Source: Streptomyces sp. S.PNR 29 (lineage in GTDB: Bacteria > Actinomycetota > Actinomycetes > Streptomycetales > Streptomycetaceae). Taken from it: DNA of 64,000 nucleotides. The notes beneath the pieces are model-generated. The model saw nothing but the letters and a program-made list of their open reading frames with translations. It did not search any database and was not told where the DNA came from. This document shows positions 29,036 through 38,055 of the stretch, one piece after another (position 1 is the first letter of the stretch; the number at the start of each line of letters is the position of its first letter). The stretch is from NCBI RefSeq assembly GCF_030386795.1, contig NZ_JANUQM010000010.1, forward strand, positions 62,001 to 126,000, written 5' to 3'. The translations under genes were made by a program, and so were the position numbers.

Positions 29036-30283
29036 ATGCGACACCCCCCGCGTTCAGTACTTTTAGCCGTCGGCGCGGCCGTGGCCCTCGTGGGCACCGC
29101 CGTAGTGCCGGCGGTCACGGCGCAGGGAGCCACGCCCGCGTGCACGGTGGAGTACTCCGTCACGAGCCAGTGGGACAACGGCTTCCAGGGTGCCGTGAAG
29201 CTCACCGACAACGCCGCCGCCCTGAGCGGTTGGAGCCTCGGCTTCGACTTCACGGACGGGCAGAAGGTCACCCAGGGCTGGGGCGCCCAGTGGTCGCAGT
29301 CCGGTGTGACCGTGACCGCGTCCGACGAGAGCTGGAACGGCTCGCCGGGCACCGGCGCGAGCGTCAGCGCCGGGTTCGTCGCGTCCAGGTCGGGCGGCAA
29401 CGCCGTACCGGCGTCGTTCCGGCTGAACGGCACCACGTGCAACGTCGACACCGAGCCGACGCCCACACCCTCCCCGACCGATCCGCCGGACACGGGTGAC
29501 AAGGCACCCGCTCTCCGTGTGTCCGGGAGCAGGCTCGTGGACGCAGGCGGCACGACCCGTCGCCTGCTCGGCGTGAACCGTTCCGGCGGCGAGTTCATGT
29601 GCGTGCAGGGCTACGGCATCTGGGACGGCCCGGTCGACGACGCCGAGATCAGGGCGATCGCGGACTGGAAGGCCAACACCGTCCGTATCCCGCTCAACGA
29701 GGAGTGCTGGCTCGGCCTGTCCCACATCAAGCCCGAGTACGCCGGGGCCAACTACATCAACGCGGTCAAGGACCTGGTGGCGCGCGTCGAGGCGCACGGC
29801 ATGACGCCCGTGGTCGAACTGCACTGGTCCTGGGGCCAGTACACCGGCAAATCGGCGGGCTGCTCCGACGTGCACGCCGGCTGCCAGAAGCCGATGCCCA
29901 GCATGCGGTACACACCGTCGTTCTGGACCTCGGTCGCCAACACCTTCAAGGGCGACCCGGCGGTGGTGTTCGACCTGTTCAACGAGCCCTACCCGGACCG
30001 CGCCACGTCCACGACCACCCAGGCGTGGCAGTGCTGGCGCGACGGCGGGACCTGCCCCGGCATCGGCTACGAGGTCGCCGGGGAGATCGGCGAGAACACC
30101 TGCTCGCACTCCTTCATCGACCAGGTCATGAAGTGGTTCGACGACCGTGGCCTGTCGTACCTGGGCTGGACCTGGAACACCTGGAACTGCTCCTCCGGAC
30201 CCGCGCTCATCTCGAACTACGACGGAACCCCCACGTCCTTCGGTATGGGGCTGCGCGATCACCTGCGCGCCCTGAACGGATGA
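29036..30283 (+). CDS. GH5 endoglucanase with CBM2, apparent internal deletion
   Basis: 415 residues, AAGGAG before the ATG. Signal peptide (1-32), CBM2 (about 35-140, CTVEYSVTSQWDNGFQGAV), a Pro/Thr linker, then a GH5-type domain (GVNRSGGEFMCVQGYGIWDG, VRIPLNEECWLG, VFDLFNEPYPD with the acid/base Glu). The acid/base Glu is only 33 residues from the putative nucleophile in VAGEIGE. In GH5 barrels that gap is usually about 90 or more and includes an H-x-Y strand, which I cannot find. The join lies at YEVAG/EIGEN near 30073-30083, where a V-A-G repeat could have recombined. The end (WTWNTWNCSSGPALISNYDG) is normal. The reading frame is intact, but the barrel is probably incomplete. Confidence 0.85.
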   Translation: MRHPPRSVLLAVGAAVALVGTAVVPAVTAQGATPACTVEYSVTSQWDNGFQGAVKLTDNAAALSGWSLGFDFTDGQKVTQGWGAQWSQSGVTVTASDESWNGSPGTGASVSAGFVASRSGGNAVPASFRLNGTTCNVDTEPTPTPSPTDPPDTGDKAPALRVSGSRLVDAGGTTRRLLGVNRSGGEFMCVQGYGIWDGPVDDAEIRAIADWKANTVRIPLNEECWLGLSHIKPEYAGANYINAVKDLVARVEAHGMTPVVELHWSWGQYTGKSAGCSDVHAGCQKPMPSMRYTPSFWTSVANTFKGDPAVVFDLFNEPYPDRATSTTTQAWQCWRDGGTCPGIGYEVAGEIGENTCSHSFIDQVMKWFDDRGLSYLGWTWNTWNCSSGPALISNYDGTPTSFGMGLRDHLRALNG

Positions 30284-30312
30284 CCCTCGCAACGGATAAG
30301 GAACCCGCACTC

Positions 30313-32028
30313 ATGAGCCGTACCAGAACAGCGTTACTCGCCGCCATGGCGCTCGTCGCCGGGGCCTCCGGGACGGCGTTCGCCGTCCACTCCGCGGACC
30401 TCGGCACGGCCGCCGTCCCCTGCACCGTCGACTACAAGGTGCAGAACCAGTGGGACACCGGCTTCACCGCCGCCGTGACCGTCACCAACAACGGCGCCGC
30501 CAAGTCGGGCTGGTCGGTGAAGTGGTCGTACGCCGGCAACCAGAAGGTCACCAGCGGCTGGAACGCCAAGATCAGCCAGAGCGGTGCCGCCGTCACCGCC
30601 GCCAACGAGACCTACAACGGGACCCTGGCCACCGGCGGTTCGGTGAGCTTCGGCTTCCAGGGCTCCTACAGCGGCACCAACGCCATCCCGGCCACCTTCA
30701 CCCTCGACGGCGTGACCTGCAACGTCGACGACGGCGGTACCACCACCCCGCCGCCCGACCCCGGCGGTCCCTCCGGGCGGGTCGACAACCCGTACTCCGG
30801 CGCCAAGGTGTACGTGAACCCGGAGTGGTCCGCGAACGCCGCGGCCGAGCCCGGCGGCAGCCGGATATCCAACCAGCCCACCGGTGTGTGGCTGGACCGG
30901 ATCGCCGCCATCAACGGCGCGAACGGCAAGATGGGCCTGCGCGCCCACCTCGACGAGGCGCTGCGGCAGAAGGGCTCCGGCGAGCTGGTCGTCCAGCTGG
31001 TCATCTACAACCTGCCCGGACGCGACTGCTCGGCCCTCGCCTCCAACGGCGAGCTCAAGCCCGACGAGATCGACAAGTACAAGACGCAGTACATCGACCC
31101 GATCAAGGCCATCCTCGCCGACCCGAAGTACGCCTCGCTGCGGATCGTCACCACCGTCGAGATCGACTCGCTGCCCAACCTCGTCACCAACACCGGCAGC
31201 CGCGCGACGGCCACCCCGCAGTGCGACGTGATGAAGGCCAACGGCAACTACATCAAGGGTGTCGGTTACGCGCTGAACAAGCTCGGCGACGTGCCGAACG
31301 TCTACAACTACGTCGACGCCGGACACCACGGCTGGATCGGCTGGGACGACAACTTCGGCCCCTCGGCCGACGTCTTCAAGCAGGCGGCGACGGCCGAGGG
31401 CGCCACCGTCAACGACGTGCACGGCTTCATCACCAACACGGCGAACTACAGCGCCCTGAAGGAGAACAACTTCACCATCAACGACTCCGTGGGCGGCAAG
31501 TCGGTCCGCGAGTCCAAGTGGATCGACTGGAACCGGTACGTCGACGAGCTGTCGTTCGCCCAGGCCTTCCGCAGCAAGCTGGTCTCGGTCGGCTTCAACA
31601 GCGGCATCGGCATGCTGATCGACACCTCCCGCAACGGCTGGGGCGGCACCGCACGGCCCACCGGACCGGGTGCGACGACCAGCGTCGACACATACGTCGA
31701 CGGCGGGCGCTACGACCGCCGTTTCAACACCGGCAACTGGTGCAATCAGTCCGGAGCCGGCCTCGGCGAGCGCCCGCAGGCCAACCCGGCCACCGGGATC
31801 GACGCGTACGTGTGGATGAAGCCCCCGGGCGAGTCCGACGGCGCCAGCAAGGCGATCGAGAACGACGAGGGCAAGGGCTTCGACCGGATGTGCGACCCGA
31901 CGTACACCGGCAACCCGCGCAACAACTACAACATGTCCGGTGCCCTGCCGGACGCCCCGCTGTCCGGGCACTGGTTCTCGGCCCAGTTCCGGCAGCTGAT
32001 GCAGAACGCGTACCCGCCGCTGTCGTAA
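30313..32028 (+). CDS. Secreted cellobiohydrolase, GH6 with CBM2
   Basis: 571 residues, AAGGA upstream of the ATG at 30313. Signal peptide (1-24), CBM2 (about 36-140, CTVDYKVQNQWDTGFTAAV), a Thr/Pro/Asp linker, then GH6. The family signature is VIYNLPGRDCSALAS, containing the catalytic-acid Asp; TVEIDSLPN and YVDAGHHGWIGW provide further active-site residues, and DAYVWMKPPGESDG lies near the end. The size and the loop-rich C-terminal half fit an exo-acting enzyme releasing cellobiose from non-reducing ends, complementing GH48. It begins 29 bp after the GH5 gene with no promoter visible between, so it is likely co-transcribed under the CebR-like box. Confidence 0.94.
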   Translation: MSRTRTALLAAMALVAGASGTAFAVHSADLGTAAVPCTVDYKVQNQWDTGFTAAVTVTNNGAAKSGWSVKWSYAGNQKVTSGWNAKISQSGAAVTAANETYNGTLATGGSVSFGFQGSYSGTNAIPATFTLDGVTCNVDDGGTTTPPPDPGGPSGRVDNPYSGAKVYVNPEWSANAAAEPGGSRISNQPTGVWLDRIAAINGANGKMGLRAHLDEALRQKGSGELVVQLVIYNLPGRDCSALASNGELKPDEIDKYKTQYIDPIKAILADPKYASLRIVTTVEIDSLPNLVTNTGSRATATPQCDVMKANGNYIKGVGYALNKLGDVPNVYNYVDAGHHGWIGWDDNFGPSADVFKQAATAEGATVNDVHGFITNTANYSALKENNFTINDSVGGKSVRESKWIDWNRYVDELSFAQAFRSKLVSVGFNSGIGMLIDTSRNGWGGTARPTGPGATTSVDTYVDGGRYDRRFNTGNWCNQSGAGLGERPQANPATGIDAYVWMKPPGESDGASKAIENDEGKGFDRMCDPTYTGNPRNNYNMSGALPDAPLSGHWFSAQFRQLMQNAYPPLS

Positions 32029-32052
32029 GCGGTCCTCGGACTCCAGGAAGGA

Positions 32053-32085
32053 GGCGCCCGCCGCGTCGAAGGCGCGGCGGGCGCC
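32053..32085 (+). terminator. Strong hairpin terminator after GH6
   Basis: GGCGCCCGCCGCG (32053-32065) pairs perfectly with CGCGGCGGGCGCC (32073-32085), a 13-bp stem with a 7-base loop, 24 bases after the GH6 stop. Confidence 0.8.
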
Positions 32086-32186
32086 CCATGGGCGATCTCG
32101 CGTTTTTTGCCGCAACGGCAACAGGTGTGGCCCTCCCGCGGTGCGTCGGCGCACGCTGACCGCACACGAACGGGAGGCTGACCACC

Positions 32187-33056
32187 ATGGCGAAGCACCA
32201 CCACGACCACCACACCGACATCGACTGGGCCGCGATGGCCCCGCAGATGGAGGCCCAGGCGGAGCTGTTCCAGCCCCTGCACGCGCGGGCCCTGGCCTGG
32301 CTGGGCAGGGAGGTGACCGAGCCGGGCCTGATCGTCGACGCGGGCAGCGGCCCCGGCGTCGTCTCCTGTCTGCTCGCCGACACCTTCGAGGGCGCCCGGG
32401 TCGTCGCCGTCGACGGTGTCGAGCCGCTGCTGGAGCGGGCCCGCGCCCGGGCCGAGCGTCACGGTGTCGCCGACCGCTTCGGCACGCTCGCCGGTGAGCT
32501 CCCCGACGTCCTGGACCAGCTGGACTACCCGGCCGACCTGCTGTGGGCCAGCCGCAGCCTGCATCACCTCGGCGACCAGCGCGGCGGCCTGGCCGCGTTC
32601 GCCGAGCGGCTCGCACCCGGCGGCACCCTGGCGCTCATGGAGGGCGGACTGCCCGTGCGCTTCCTGCCCCGGGACATCGGCATCGGCCGCCCGGGCCTCC
32701 AGGCACGGCTCAACGCGGCCGAGGAGGAGTGGTTCACCGAGATGCGCGCGAGCCTGCCCGGCCACGTGGCCCAGGCCGAGGACTGGCCGGCACTCCTGGC
32801 CGCCGCCGGGCTGAAGCACACCGGCACCCGCAGCTTCCTGCTGGACCTGCCCGCCCCGGCCTCGGACCAGGCCCGCGCCTACGTCGCCGCGTATCTGTCC
32901 CGGCTGCGCGAGGGGATCGCCGAGAGCCTCGACGCGACCGATCGCAGCACCCTCGACCGGCTCCTCGACCCGGACGACGCGGCGAGCGTCCACCGCCGGC
33001 CGGACGTGTTCGTGCTGACGGCCGACACGGTGTACACGGCCGTACGGACCTCCTGA
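32187..33056 (+). CDS. Class I SAM-dependent methyltransferase
   Basis: 289 residues, GGGAGG before the ATG. It starts with a His-rich stretch (KHHHDHHTDIDW), then SAM motif I (LIVDAGSGPGVVSCLLA), an acidic strand end (VVAVDGVEPLLERA), and LLWASRSLHHLGDQRGGLAA leading to the post-motif LAPGGTLALMEGG. Methyltransferase-11/25-like; the acceptor is unknown. The N-terminal histidine cluster could bind metal. Alone between terminator and SDR gene. Confidence 0.87.
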   Translation: MAKHHHDHHTDIDWAAMAPQMEAQAELFQPLHARALAWLGREVTEPGLIVDAGSGPGVVSCLLADTFEGARVVAVDGVEPLLERARARAERHGVADRFGTLAGELPDVLDQLDYPADLLWASRSLHHLGDQRGGLAAFAERLAPGGTLALMEGGLPVRFLPRDIGIGRPGLQARLNAAEEEWFTEMRASLPGHVAQAEDWPALLAAAGLKHTGTRSFLLDLPAPASDQARAYVAAYLSRLREGIAESLDATDRSTLDRLLDPDDAASVHRRPDVFVLTADTVYTAVRTS

Positions 33057-33139
33057 ACGTCAGGCGGTTGACTTCGAGAGCGCTCCAAGTGATGGACTCC
33101 CCGACGACCACTGGGAAACACGGAAACACAGGGGGAACC

Positions 33140-33841
33140 ATGACCGACTCTCCGGTCGCTCTCATCACCGGCGGAGGCAGCGGGATCGGGGCCGCCGCGG
33201 CGCGACAGTTGCTCGACGACGGGTGGCGGGTGGCCGTCACCGGGCGGGGCGAGCGGCGGTTGCGCGGGTTCGCCGAGGAACTCGGGGCCCCGGACGGGCT
33301 GTTGACGATTCAGGGGAACGCGGCCGAGTACGAGCAGGTGCGGGCCGCCGTCGAGGCCACGCTGAAGGAGTTCGGGCGGCTGGACACGGTCGTCGCCAAC
33401 GCCGGGTTCGCCACCCACGACACGGTCGCCGAGGGCGATCCCGCCGGGTGGACCGAGATGGTGCTGACCAACGTGCTCGGTCCCGCGCTGCTGATCAGGG
33501 CGTCCATCGACGCCCTGAAGGAGACGCGCGGACGGATCGTGCTGGTCGGCAGCGTCGCCGGGTTCGTGCACGGGCCGGGCAACCTCTACGGGGCGACGAA
33601 GTGGGCGGTGACCGGGCTCGCGGAGAACACCCGGCGCCAGGTCACCGAGTGGGGCGTCGGCGTGACCCTGATCGCGCCGGGCCGAGTGGAGACCCCGTTC
33701 TGGGACTCCTACGGCAGCCTCCCGCCCGGCCACCTGCTCACCGCCGACCAGCTGGCCGACTCGATCGTCTGGGCGATCCGGCAGCCCGCCGGCGTCGACG
33801 TCAACACCGTGGTCGTACGGCCGATCGGGCAGCCCAACTGA
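33140..33841 (+). CDS. Short-chain dehydrogenase/reductase
   Basis: 233 residues, GGGGGAACC before the ATG. The NAD(P)-binding TGGGSGIG is near the N-terminus, followed by VVANAGFA, the catalytic Ser in VLVGSVAG and the YGATKWA Tyr-x3-Lys pair. Classical SDR size. The last part (VDVNTVVVRPIGQPN) matches a common Streptomyces subgroup of unknown substrate. Followed by a bidirectional terminator. Confidence 0.9.
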   Translation: MTDSPVALITGGGSGIGAAAARQLLDDGWRVAVTGRGERRLRGFAEELGAPDGLLTIQGNAAEYEQVRAAVEATLKEFGRLDTVVANAGFATHDTVAEGDPAGWTEMVLTNVLGPALLIRASIDALKETRGRIVLVGSVAGFVHGPGNLYGATKWAVTGLAENTRRQVTEWGVGVTLIAPGRVETPFWDSYGSLPPGHLLTADQLADSIVWAIRQPAGVDVNTVVVRPIGQPN

Positions 33842-33870
33842 GAGACCTCGGGCAGCCGGACCGAGAAACA

Positions 33871-33900
33871 CGGAGGGCCCGGCACACACCGGGCCCTCCG
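33871..33900. terminator. Bidirectional hairpin terminator
   Basis: CGGAGGGCCCGG (33871-33882) pairs perfectly with CCGGGCCCTCCG (33889-33900) around a 6-base loop, between the converging SDR and aldo/keto reductase genes. Confidence 0.8.
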
Positions 33901-33914
33901 TCGCCTGCGGGACG

Positions 33915-34751
33915 TCAGTCCATGGAGAAGGTGGCCGGGTCCGGGCCGAGCCGCCGGTCCTCGTTCAGGGCGCTGATCGCCGCGAGGTCCTCGGTGTCCA
34001 GGCTGAAGTCGAAGACCTCGATGTTCTCCTTGATCCGGGACGGCGTCACGGACTTCGGGATCACGACGTTGCCGAGCTGGATGTGCCAGCGCAGCACGAC
34101 CTGGGCCGGGGTGCGGTTGTGCTTCTGGGCGATCGCCACGATCGCCGGGACCTCCAGCAGGCCCTTGCCCTGGCCGAGCGGCGACCAGGCCTCCGTGGCG
34201 ATGCCCTGCTCGGCGTGGTACTCGCGGGCGGCGTGCTGCTGCAGATGCGGGTGCAGCTCGATCTGGTTGACCGCCGGGATGACCGACGTCTCGTCGATCA
34301 GCCGCTTCAGGTGCTCCGGCAGGAAGTTGGAGACACCGATGGCACGGATCCGGCCGTCGGCGTGGAGCTTCTCGAACGCCTTGTACGTGTCGATGTAGGT
34401 GTCCCTGGCCGGCAGCGGCCAGTGGATCAGATACAGGTCCACGAAGTCGAGGCCGAGCTTGGCCAGCGATGTGTCGAAGGCGCGCAGCGTGGAGTCGTAC
34501 CCCTGGTCGCTGTTCCAGAGCTTGGTGGTGACGAAGAGCTCCTCGCGGGGGATACCGGAGGCGGCGATGGCCTTTCCGGTGCCCTCCTCGTTGCCGTAGA
34601 TCGCCGCTGTGTCGATGCTGCGGTACCCGGCCTCCAGGGCCGTCGCGACCGCCGTCTCGGCCTCGTCGTCCGGCACCTGCCAGACACCGAAGCCCAGCTG
34701 GGGCATCTCGATGCCGTTGTTCAGGGTGATCGGGGGGACCTTGCTGCTCAC
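33915..34751 (-). CDS. Aldo/keto reductase
   Basis: 278 residues. The AKR tetrad is visible: Asp and Tyr in GYRSIDTAAIYGNEEGTGKA, Lys in LFVTTKLWNSDQG, and His in LYLIHWPLP. The NADPH-binding end has VVIPKSVTPSRIKENIEVFDF. Resembles 2,5-diketo-D-gluconate-reductase-like AKRs that reduce small carbonyls with NADPH. Single gene with no obvious pathway partners. Confidence 0.92.
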   Translation of the reverse strand: MSSKVPPITLNNGIEMPQLGFGVWQVPDDEAETAVATALEAGYRSIDTAAIYGNEEGTGKAIAASGIPREELFVTTKLWNSDQGYDSTLRAFDTSLAKLGLDFVDLYLIHWPLPARDTYIDTYKAFEKLHADGRIRAIGVSNFLPEHLKRLIDETSVIPAVNQIELHPHLQQHAAREYHAEQGIATEAWSPLGQGKGLLEVPAIVAIAQKHNRTPAQVVLRWHIQLGNVVIPKSVTPSRIKENIEVFDFSLDTEDLAAISALNEDRRLGPDPATFSMD

Positions 34752-34835
34752 GAGCTATTCGATCCTTCGGTTGTCGTCAGGTGGTACTCCCATCGTCAAC
34801 GATCACGAGGCGCCATGCATTCCTGACGTGAGCGA

Positions 34836-36662
34836 TCACGCCCGGTACAGCGCCTCGACCTCGTTGGCGTAGGCCTTCTCGATCGCCTTCCGCTTCAGCT
34901 TCAGCGACGGCGTCAGCAGCCCGTGTTCCTCGGTGAACGGCTGGGCCAGGATGCGGAAGGTACGGATCGACTCGGCCTGCGAGACGAGCGTGTTGGCGGC
35001 GACGACCGCGCGCCGCACCTCCGCCTCCAGGTCGGCGTCACGCACCAGCTGGGCCGGTGTCATCTTCGGTTTGTCCCGCATCATCAGCCAGTGTTCGACG
35101 GCCTCGTGGTCCAGGGTGACGAGGGCCGCGCAGTACGGGCGGTCGTTGCCGACGACGATGCACTGGGCGACCAGCGGGTGGTCCCGTACGCGTTCCTCCA
35201 GCGCCCCGGGTGACACGCTCTTGCCGCCCGATGTGACCAGGATCTCCTTTTTGCGGCCGGTGATGGTGAGGTAGCCGTCCTCGTCGAGGGAACCGAGGTC
35301 GCCGGTGGCCAGCCAGCCGTCGTGCAGGGCCTCGTCGGTGGCCTTCGGGTTGTTGAGGTAACCCTGGAAGATGTTGGGGCCGCGCAGCCAGATCTCGCCG
35401 TCGTCCGCGATGTGCACGGTGACGCCCGGGACGGGCCGGCCGACGGTGCCGTAGCGGGTGCGCTCGGGCGGGTTGGCGGTCGCGGCGGCCGTGGACTCCG
35501 TCAGGCCGTACCCCTCGTAGATGTGGACGCCCGCGCCCGCGAAGAACAGGCCGAGCCGCCGGTCCATCGCCGAGCCGCCGGACATCGCGTACCGGATGCG
35601 GCCGCCCATCGCGGCGCGCACCTTGGAGTACACGAGCTTGTCGAACAACTGGTGCTGCATGCGCAGCCCCGCCGAGGGGCCGGGGCCGGTGCCCCAGGCC
35701 TTCGCCTCCACCGCGTCCGCGTACTTCACGGCGACCTCGACGGCCTTCTCGAAGGGGCCGCCCTTGCCGTCCTTCTCGGCCTTGCGGCGGGCCGCGTTGA
35801 AGACCTTCTCGAAGATGTACGGCACGGCCAGGACGAACGTCGGCTGGAACGCCGCCAGGTCGGGCAGCAGGGCCGCCGCGTTGAGCTGCGGCTGGTGGCC
35901 GAACTTGACCCGGCCGCGGATCCCGGCGACCTCCACCATCCGCCCGAAGACGTGCGCGAGCGGCAGGAACAGCAGCGTCGCCGCCTCGTCGCCCTTCTTG
36001 GAGTGGAACACCGGCTCCCAGCGCCGGACGACGGTGTCCGCCTCGTACATGAAGTTGCCGTGCGTGATGACGCAGCCCTTGGGGCGGCCCGTGGTGCCCG
36101 AGGTGTAGATGATCGTCGCGATCGAGTCGGGGGTGACCGCCTGCCGGTGGCGGTGCACCACCTCGTCGTCGAGGTGGGCGCCGGAGTCGTACAGCTCCTG
36201 CAAGGCGCCGGTGTCGAGCTGCCAGAGCTGGCGCAGCTGCGGCAGCCGGTCGATGACGGTGGCGATCGTCATCGCGTGGTCCTCGTGCTCCACGACCGCC
36301 GCCGTGACCTCGGCGTCGTACAGCATCCAGAAGCACTGCTCGGCCGAGGAGGTGGGGTAGACCGGCACGACCTGGGCGCCGATCGTCCACAGCGCGAAGT
36401 CGAAGAGCGTCCACTCGTAGCGGGTACGCGACATGATCGCGACGCGGTCGCCGAAGCGGACCCCTCGGGCGAGCAGGCCCTTGGCGAGGGCGAGCACCTC
36501 GTCGCGGAACTCGGCGCTGGTCACGTCCCGCCACCGCCCGGCCTGGTCCTTGCGGCCGAGCGCGATGCGCAGCGGGTCTTCCTGGGCATACTGGAAGACC
36601 ACGTCGGCCAGACCGCCCACCGGTGGTGCCAACGCCAACGGAGGGTTGGTGAACTCGCGCAA
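34836..36662 (-). CDS. Long-chain acyl-CoA synthetase (AMP-forming)
   Basis: 608 residues. It begins with a TTG codon (REFTNPPLALAP), preceded by GGGGAG; the relation to the FadD-type N-terminus REF-x-P supports that start. Motifs of the adenylate-forming family: the P-loop IIYTSGTTGRPKGCV, YEGYGLTESTAA, WLATGDLGSLDEDGYLTITGRKKE. It activates fatty acids to acyl-CoA for degradation or lipid synthesis. Size and the two-domain layout match the long-chain (FACL15-like) forms. Upstream on the same strand, beyond a 365-bp gap, lies the LysR gene. Confidence 0.92.
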   Translation of the reverse strand: MREFTNPPLALAPPVGGLADVVFQYAQEDPLRIALGRKDQAGRWRDVTSAEFRDEVLALAKGLLARGVRFGDRVAIMSRTRYEWTLFDFALWTIGAQVVPVYPTSSAEQCFWMLYDAEVTAAVVEHEDHAMTIATVIDRLPQLRQLWQLDTGALQELYDSGAHLDDEVVHRHRQAVTPDSIATIIYTSGTTGRPKGCVITHGNFMYEADTVVRRWEPVFHSKKGDEAATLLFLPLAHVFGRMVEVAGIRGRVKFGHQPQLNAAALLPDLAAFQPTFVLAVPYIFEKVFNAARRKAEKDGKGGPFEKAVEVAVKYADAVEAKAWGTGPGPSAGLRMQHQLFDKLVYSKVRAAMGGRIRYAMSGGSAMDRRLGLFFAGAGVHIYEGYGLTESTAAATANPPERTRYGTVGRPVPGVTVHIADDGEIWLRGPNIFQGYLNNPKATDEALHDGWLATGDLGSLDEDGYLTITGRKKEILVTSGGKSVSPGALEERVRDHPLVAQCIVVGNDRPYCAALVTLDHEAVEHWLMMRDKPKMTPAQLVRDADLEAEVRRAVVAANTLVSQAESIRTFRILAQPFTEEHGLLTPSLKLKRKAIEKAYANEVEALYRA

Positions 36663-37027
36663 ACCCCGCTCCCCGCTCCTCGCTCTCGGTCCGCCCGATG
36701 GCGTCCCGCACAGCGCCGTGAAAGCTACCCCACCAGGGGAACGGACGGGAGGGGGTGCGAAGCCGGGTGGAGCTCGGGGCCGCGCTGGTCAGCGGGGGGA
36801 AAATGCCCTCACATGCGGAAGGGTCGGACAGAATACCGACGGTTGAGTAAGTTTCGGTGCCGTAATCTCCACCGAATCTGTACGACCCGATTACCGTCGG
36901 CCACCGCTTCCGTCGAGGTCGGCCCCAGGACGCGGAGACCCTCTTCTGTCAGCGTGGCCGCACCGTATTTCGTCACTCCGCTTACCTCCGTGGACCACGC
37001 TGACCAGCGGGGGTGCGGGTTCACGCG
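36663..37027. other. Intergenic region, no convincing gene
   Basis: 365 bp between the acyl-CoA synthetase and LysR genes, both on the minus strand. GC is lower than average in 36830-36900. A minus-strand TATTCT (36835-36830) could be a -10 for the synthetase gene. A 71-codon minus-strand frame (37024-36809, GTG) follows the LysR stop by 3 bases but resembles no family I know and has no clear binding site; I leave it uncalled. Confidence 0.4.
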
Positions 37028-37906
37028 CTAACCGCGCCCGCGTCGTTGCAGTCGGTCGCCGCCCGCCAGGATCGCTGCCGCCAGGGCGTCCGCCGCGCCC
37101 TGTGCGGCGGTACGGCGGCGGCCGTGCACCAGGACGAAGTCGACCCGGCCCAGCTCCGGCAGCCCCGCCCGGTCCGGCACGCGCACCAGGCCCGGCGGAA
37201 TCAGCCCGCGCGAGTGCGCCATCACGCCCAGCCCCGCCCGTGCCGCCGCGATCAGGCCGTTGAGGCTGCCGCTGGTGCAGGCGATGCGCCAGTCGCGGCC
37301 CTGTCGCTCCAGCGCCTCCAGGGCGAGGGCCCGGGTGATGCCCGGCGGCGGGTAGACGATGAGCGGCACCGGACGGTCGGGGTCCAGACGCAGTCGTTCC
37401 GCGCCGATCCACACCAGCCGGTCGTGCCAGACCAGTTCGCCCCGCGGGTCCTCCGGCCGACGCTTGGCCAGCACCAGATCCAGCTTCCCGGCGGCCAGCT
37501 GCTCGTGCAGGGTGCCCGACAGCTCGACCGTCAGCTCCAGATCGACCTCGGGGTGGTCGTGCCGGAAGCCCTCCAGGATCTCCGGCAGCCGGGTCAGCAC
37601 GAAGTCCTCGGACGCGCCGAAGCGGAGCCGGCCGCGCAGCCGGGTGCCGGTGAAGAACGCCGTCGCCTGCTCGTGCACCTCCAGAATGCGGCGCGCGAAG
37701 CCGAGCATCGCCTCACCGTCCTCCGTCAGCTCCACGGAGTGGGTGTCCCGGGTGAACAGCTGCCGCCCGGTGGCGTCCTCCAGACGCCGTACGTGCTGGC
37801 TGACGGTCGACTGGCGCAGCCCGAGCCGCCGGGCGGCCTGGGTGAAGCTCAGGGTCTGGGCCACCGACAGGAACGTACGCAGGTGCGAGGGGTCGTACAC
37901 GCCCAC
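37028..37906 (-). CDS. LysR-family transcriptional regulator
   Basis: 292 residues. The winged HTH fills residues 1-60 (HLRTFLSVAQTLSFTQAARR, then LRQSTVSQHVRRLEDATGRQ), followed by the substrate-binding-type sensor domain (LRFGASEDFVLTRLPEILEG). The start is a GTG at 37906; GTG at 37900 is also possible and no ribosome binding site is clear. Divergent from the bile-acid:sodium-symporter-family gene, the classic position for a LysR regulator and its target transporter, so it probably controls that gene and itself. Confidence 0.9.
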   Translation of the reverse strand: MGVYDPSHLRTFLSVAQTLSFTQAARRLGLRQSTVSQHVRRLEDATGRQLFTRDTHSVELTEDGEAMLGFARRILEVHEQATAFFTGTRLRGRLRFGASEDFVLTRLPEILEGFRHDHPEVDLELTVELSGTLHEQLAAGKLDLVLAKRRPEDPRGELVWHDRLVWIGAERLRLDPDRPVPLIVYPPPGITRALALEALERQGRDWRIACTSGSLNGLIAAARAGLGVMAHSRGLIPPGLVRVPDRAGLPELGRVDFVLVHGRRRTAAQGAADALAAAILAGGDRLQRRGRG

Positions 37907-37907
37907 A

Positions 37908-37924
37908 CGATAACGCGGCTATCG
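37908..37924. promoter_or_regulatory. Candidate LysR operator
   Basis: CGATA-N7-TATCG is a perfect inverted repeat (5-bp arms) lying two bases upstream of the LysR start in the divergent intergenic region. Spacing and symmetry suit a LysR-type regulator, but it is a single site. Confidence 0.4.
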
Positions 37925-38055
37925 CGAAACGTGATGGCAGTGAGTGCCGTATGCCGGATTCCCGATGGCCGAGGTGCGGAGCACGATGGAGGGGGGACCC
38001 GTGACCCGGTCCCCGACAGCGATGAGCAACGTCAGCAATGAGCAAGTGGAGCACC

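Noticed and set aside
36809..37024. A 71-codon minus-strand frame just after the LysR gene
   Set aside because: No family resemblance and no ribosome binding site; part of it probably serves as the promoter region of the acyl-CoA synthetase gene.
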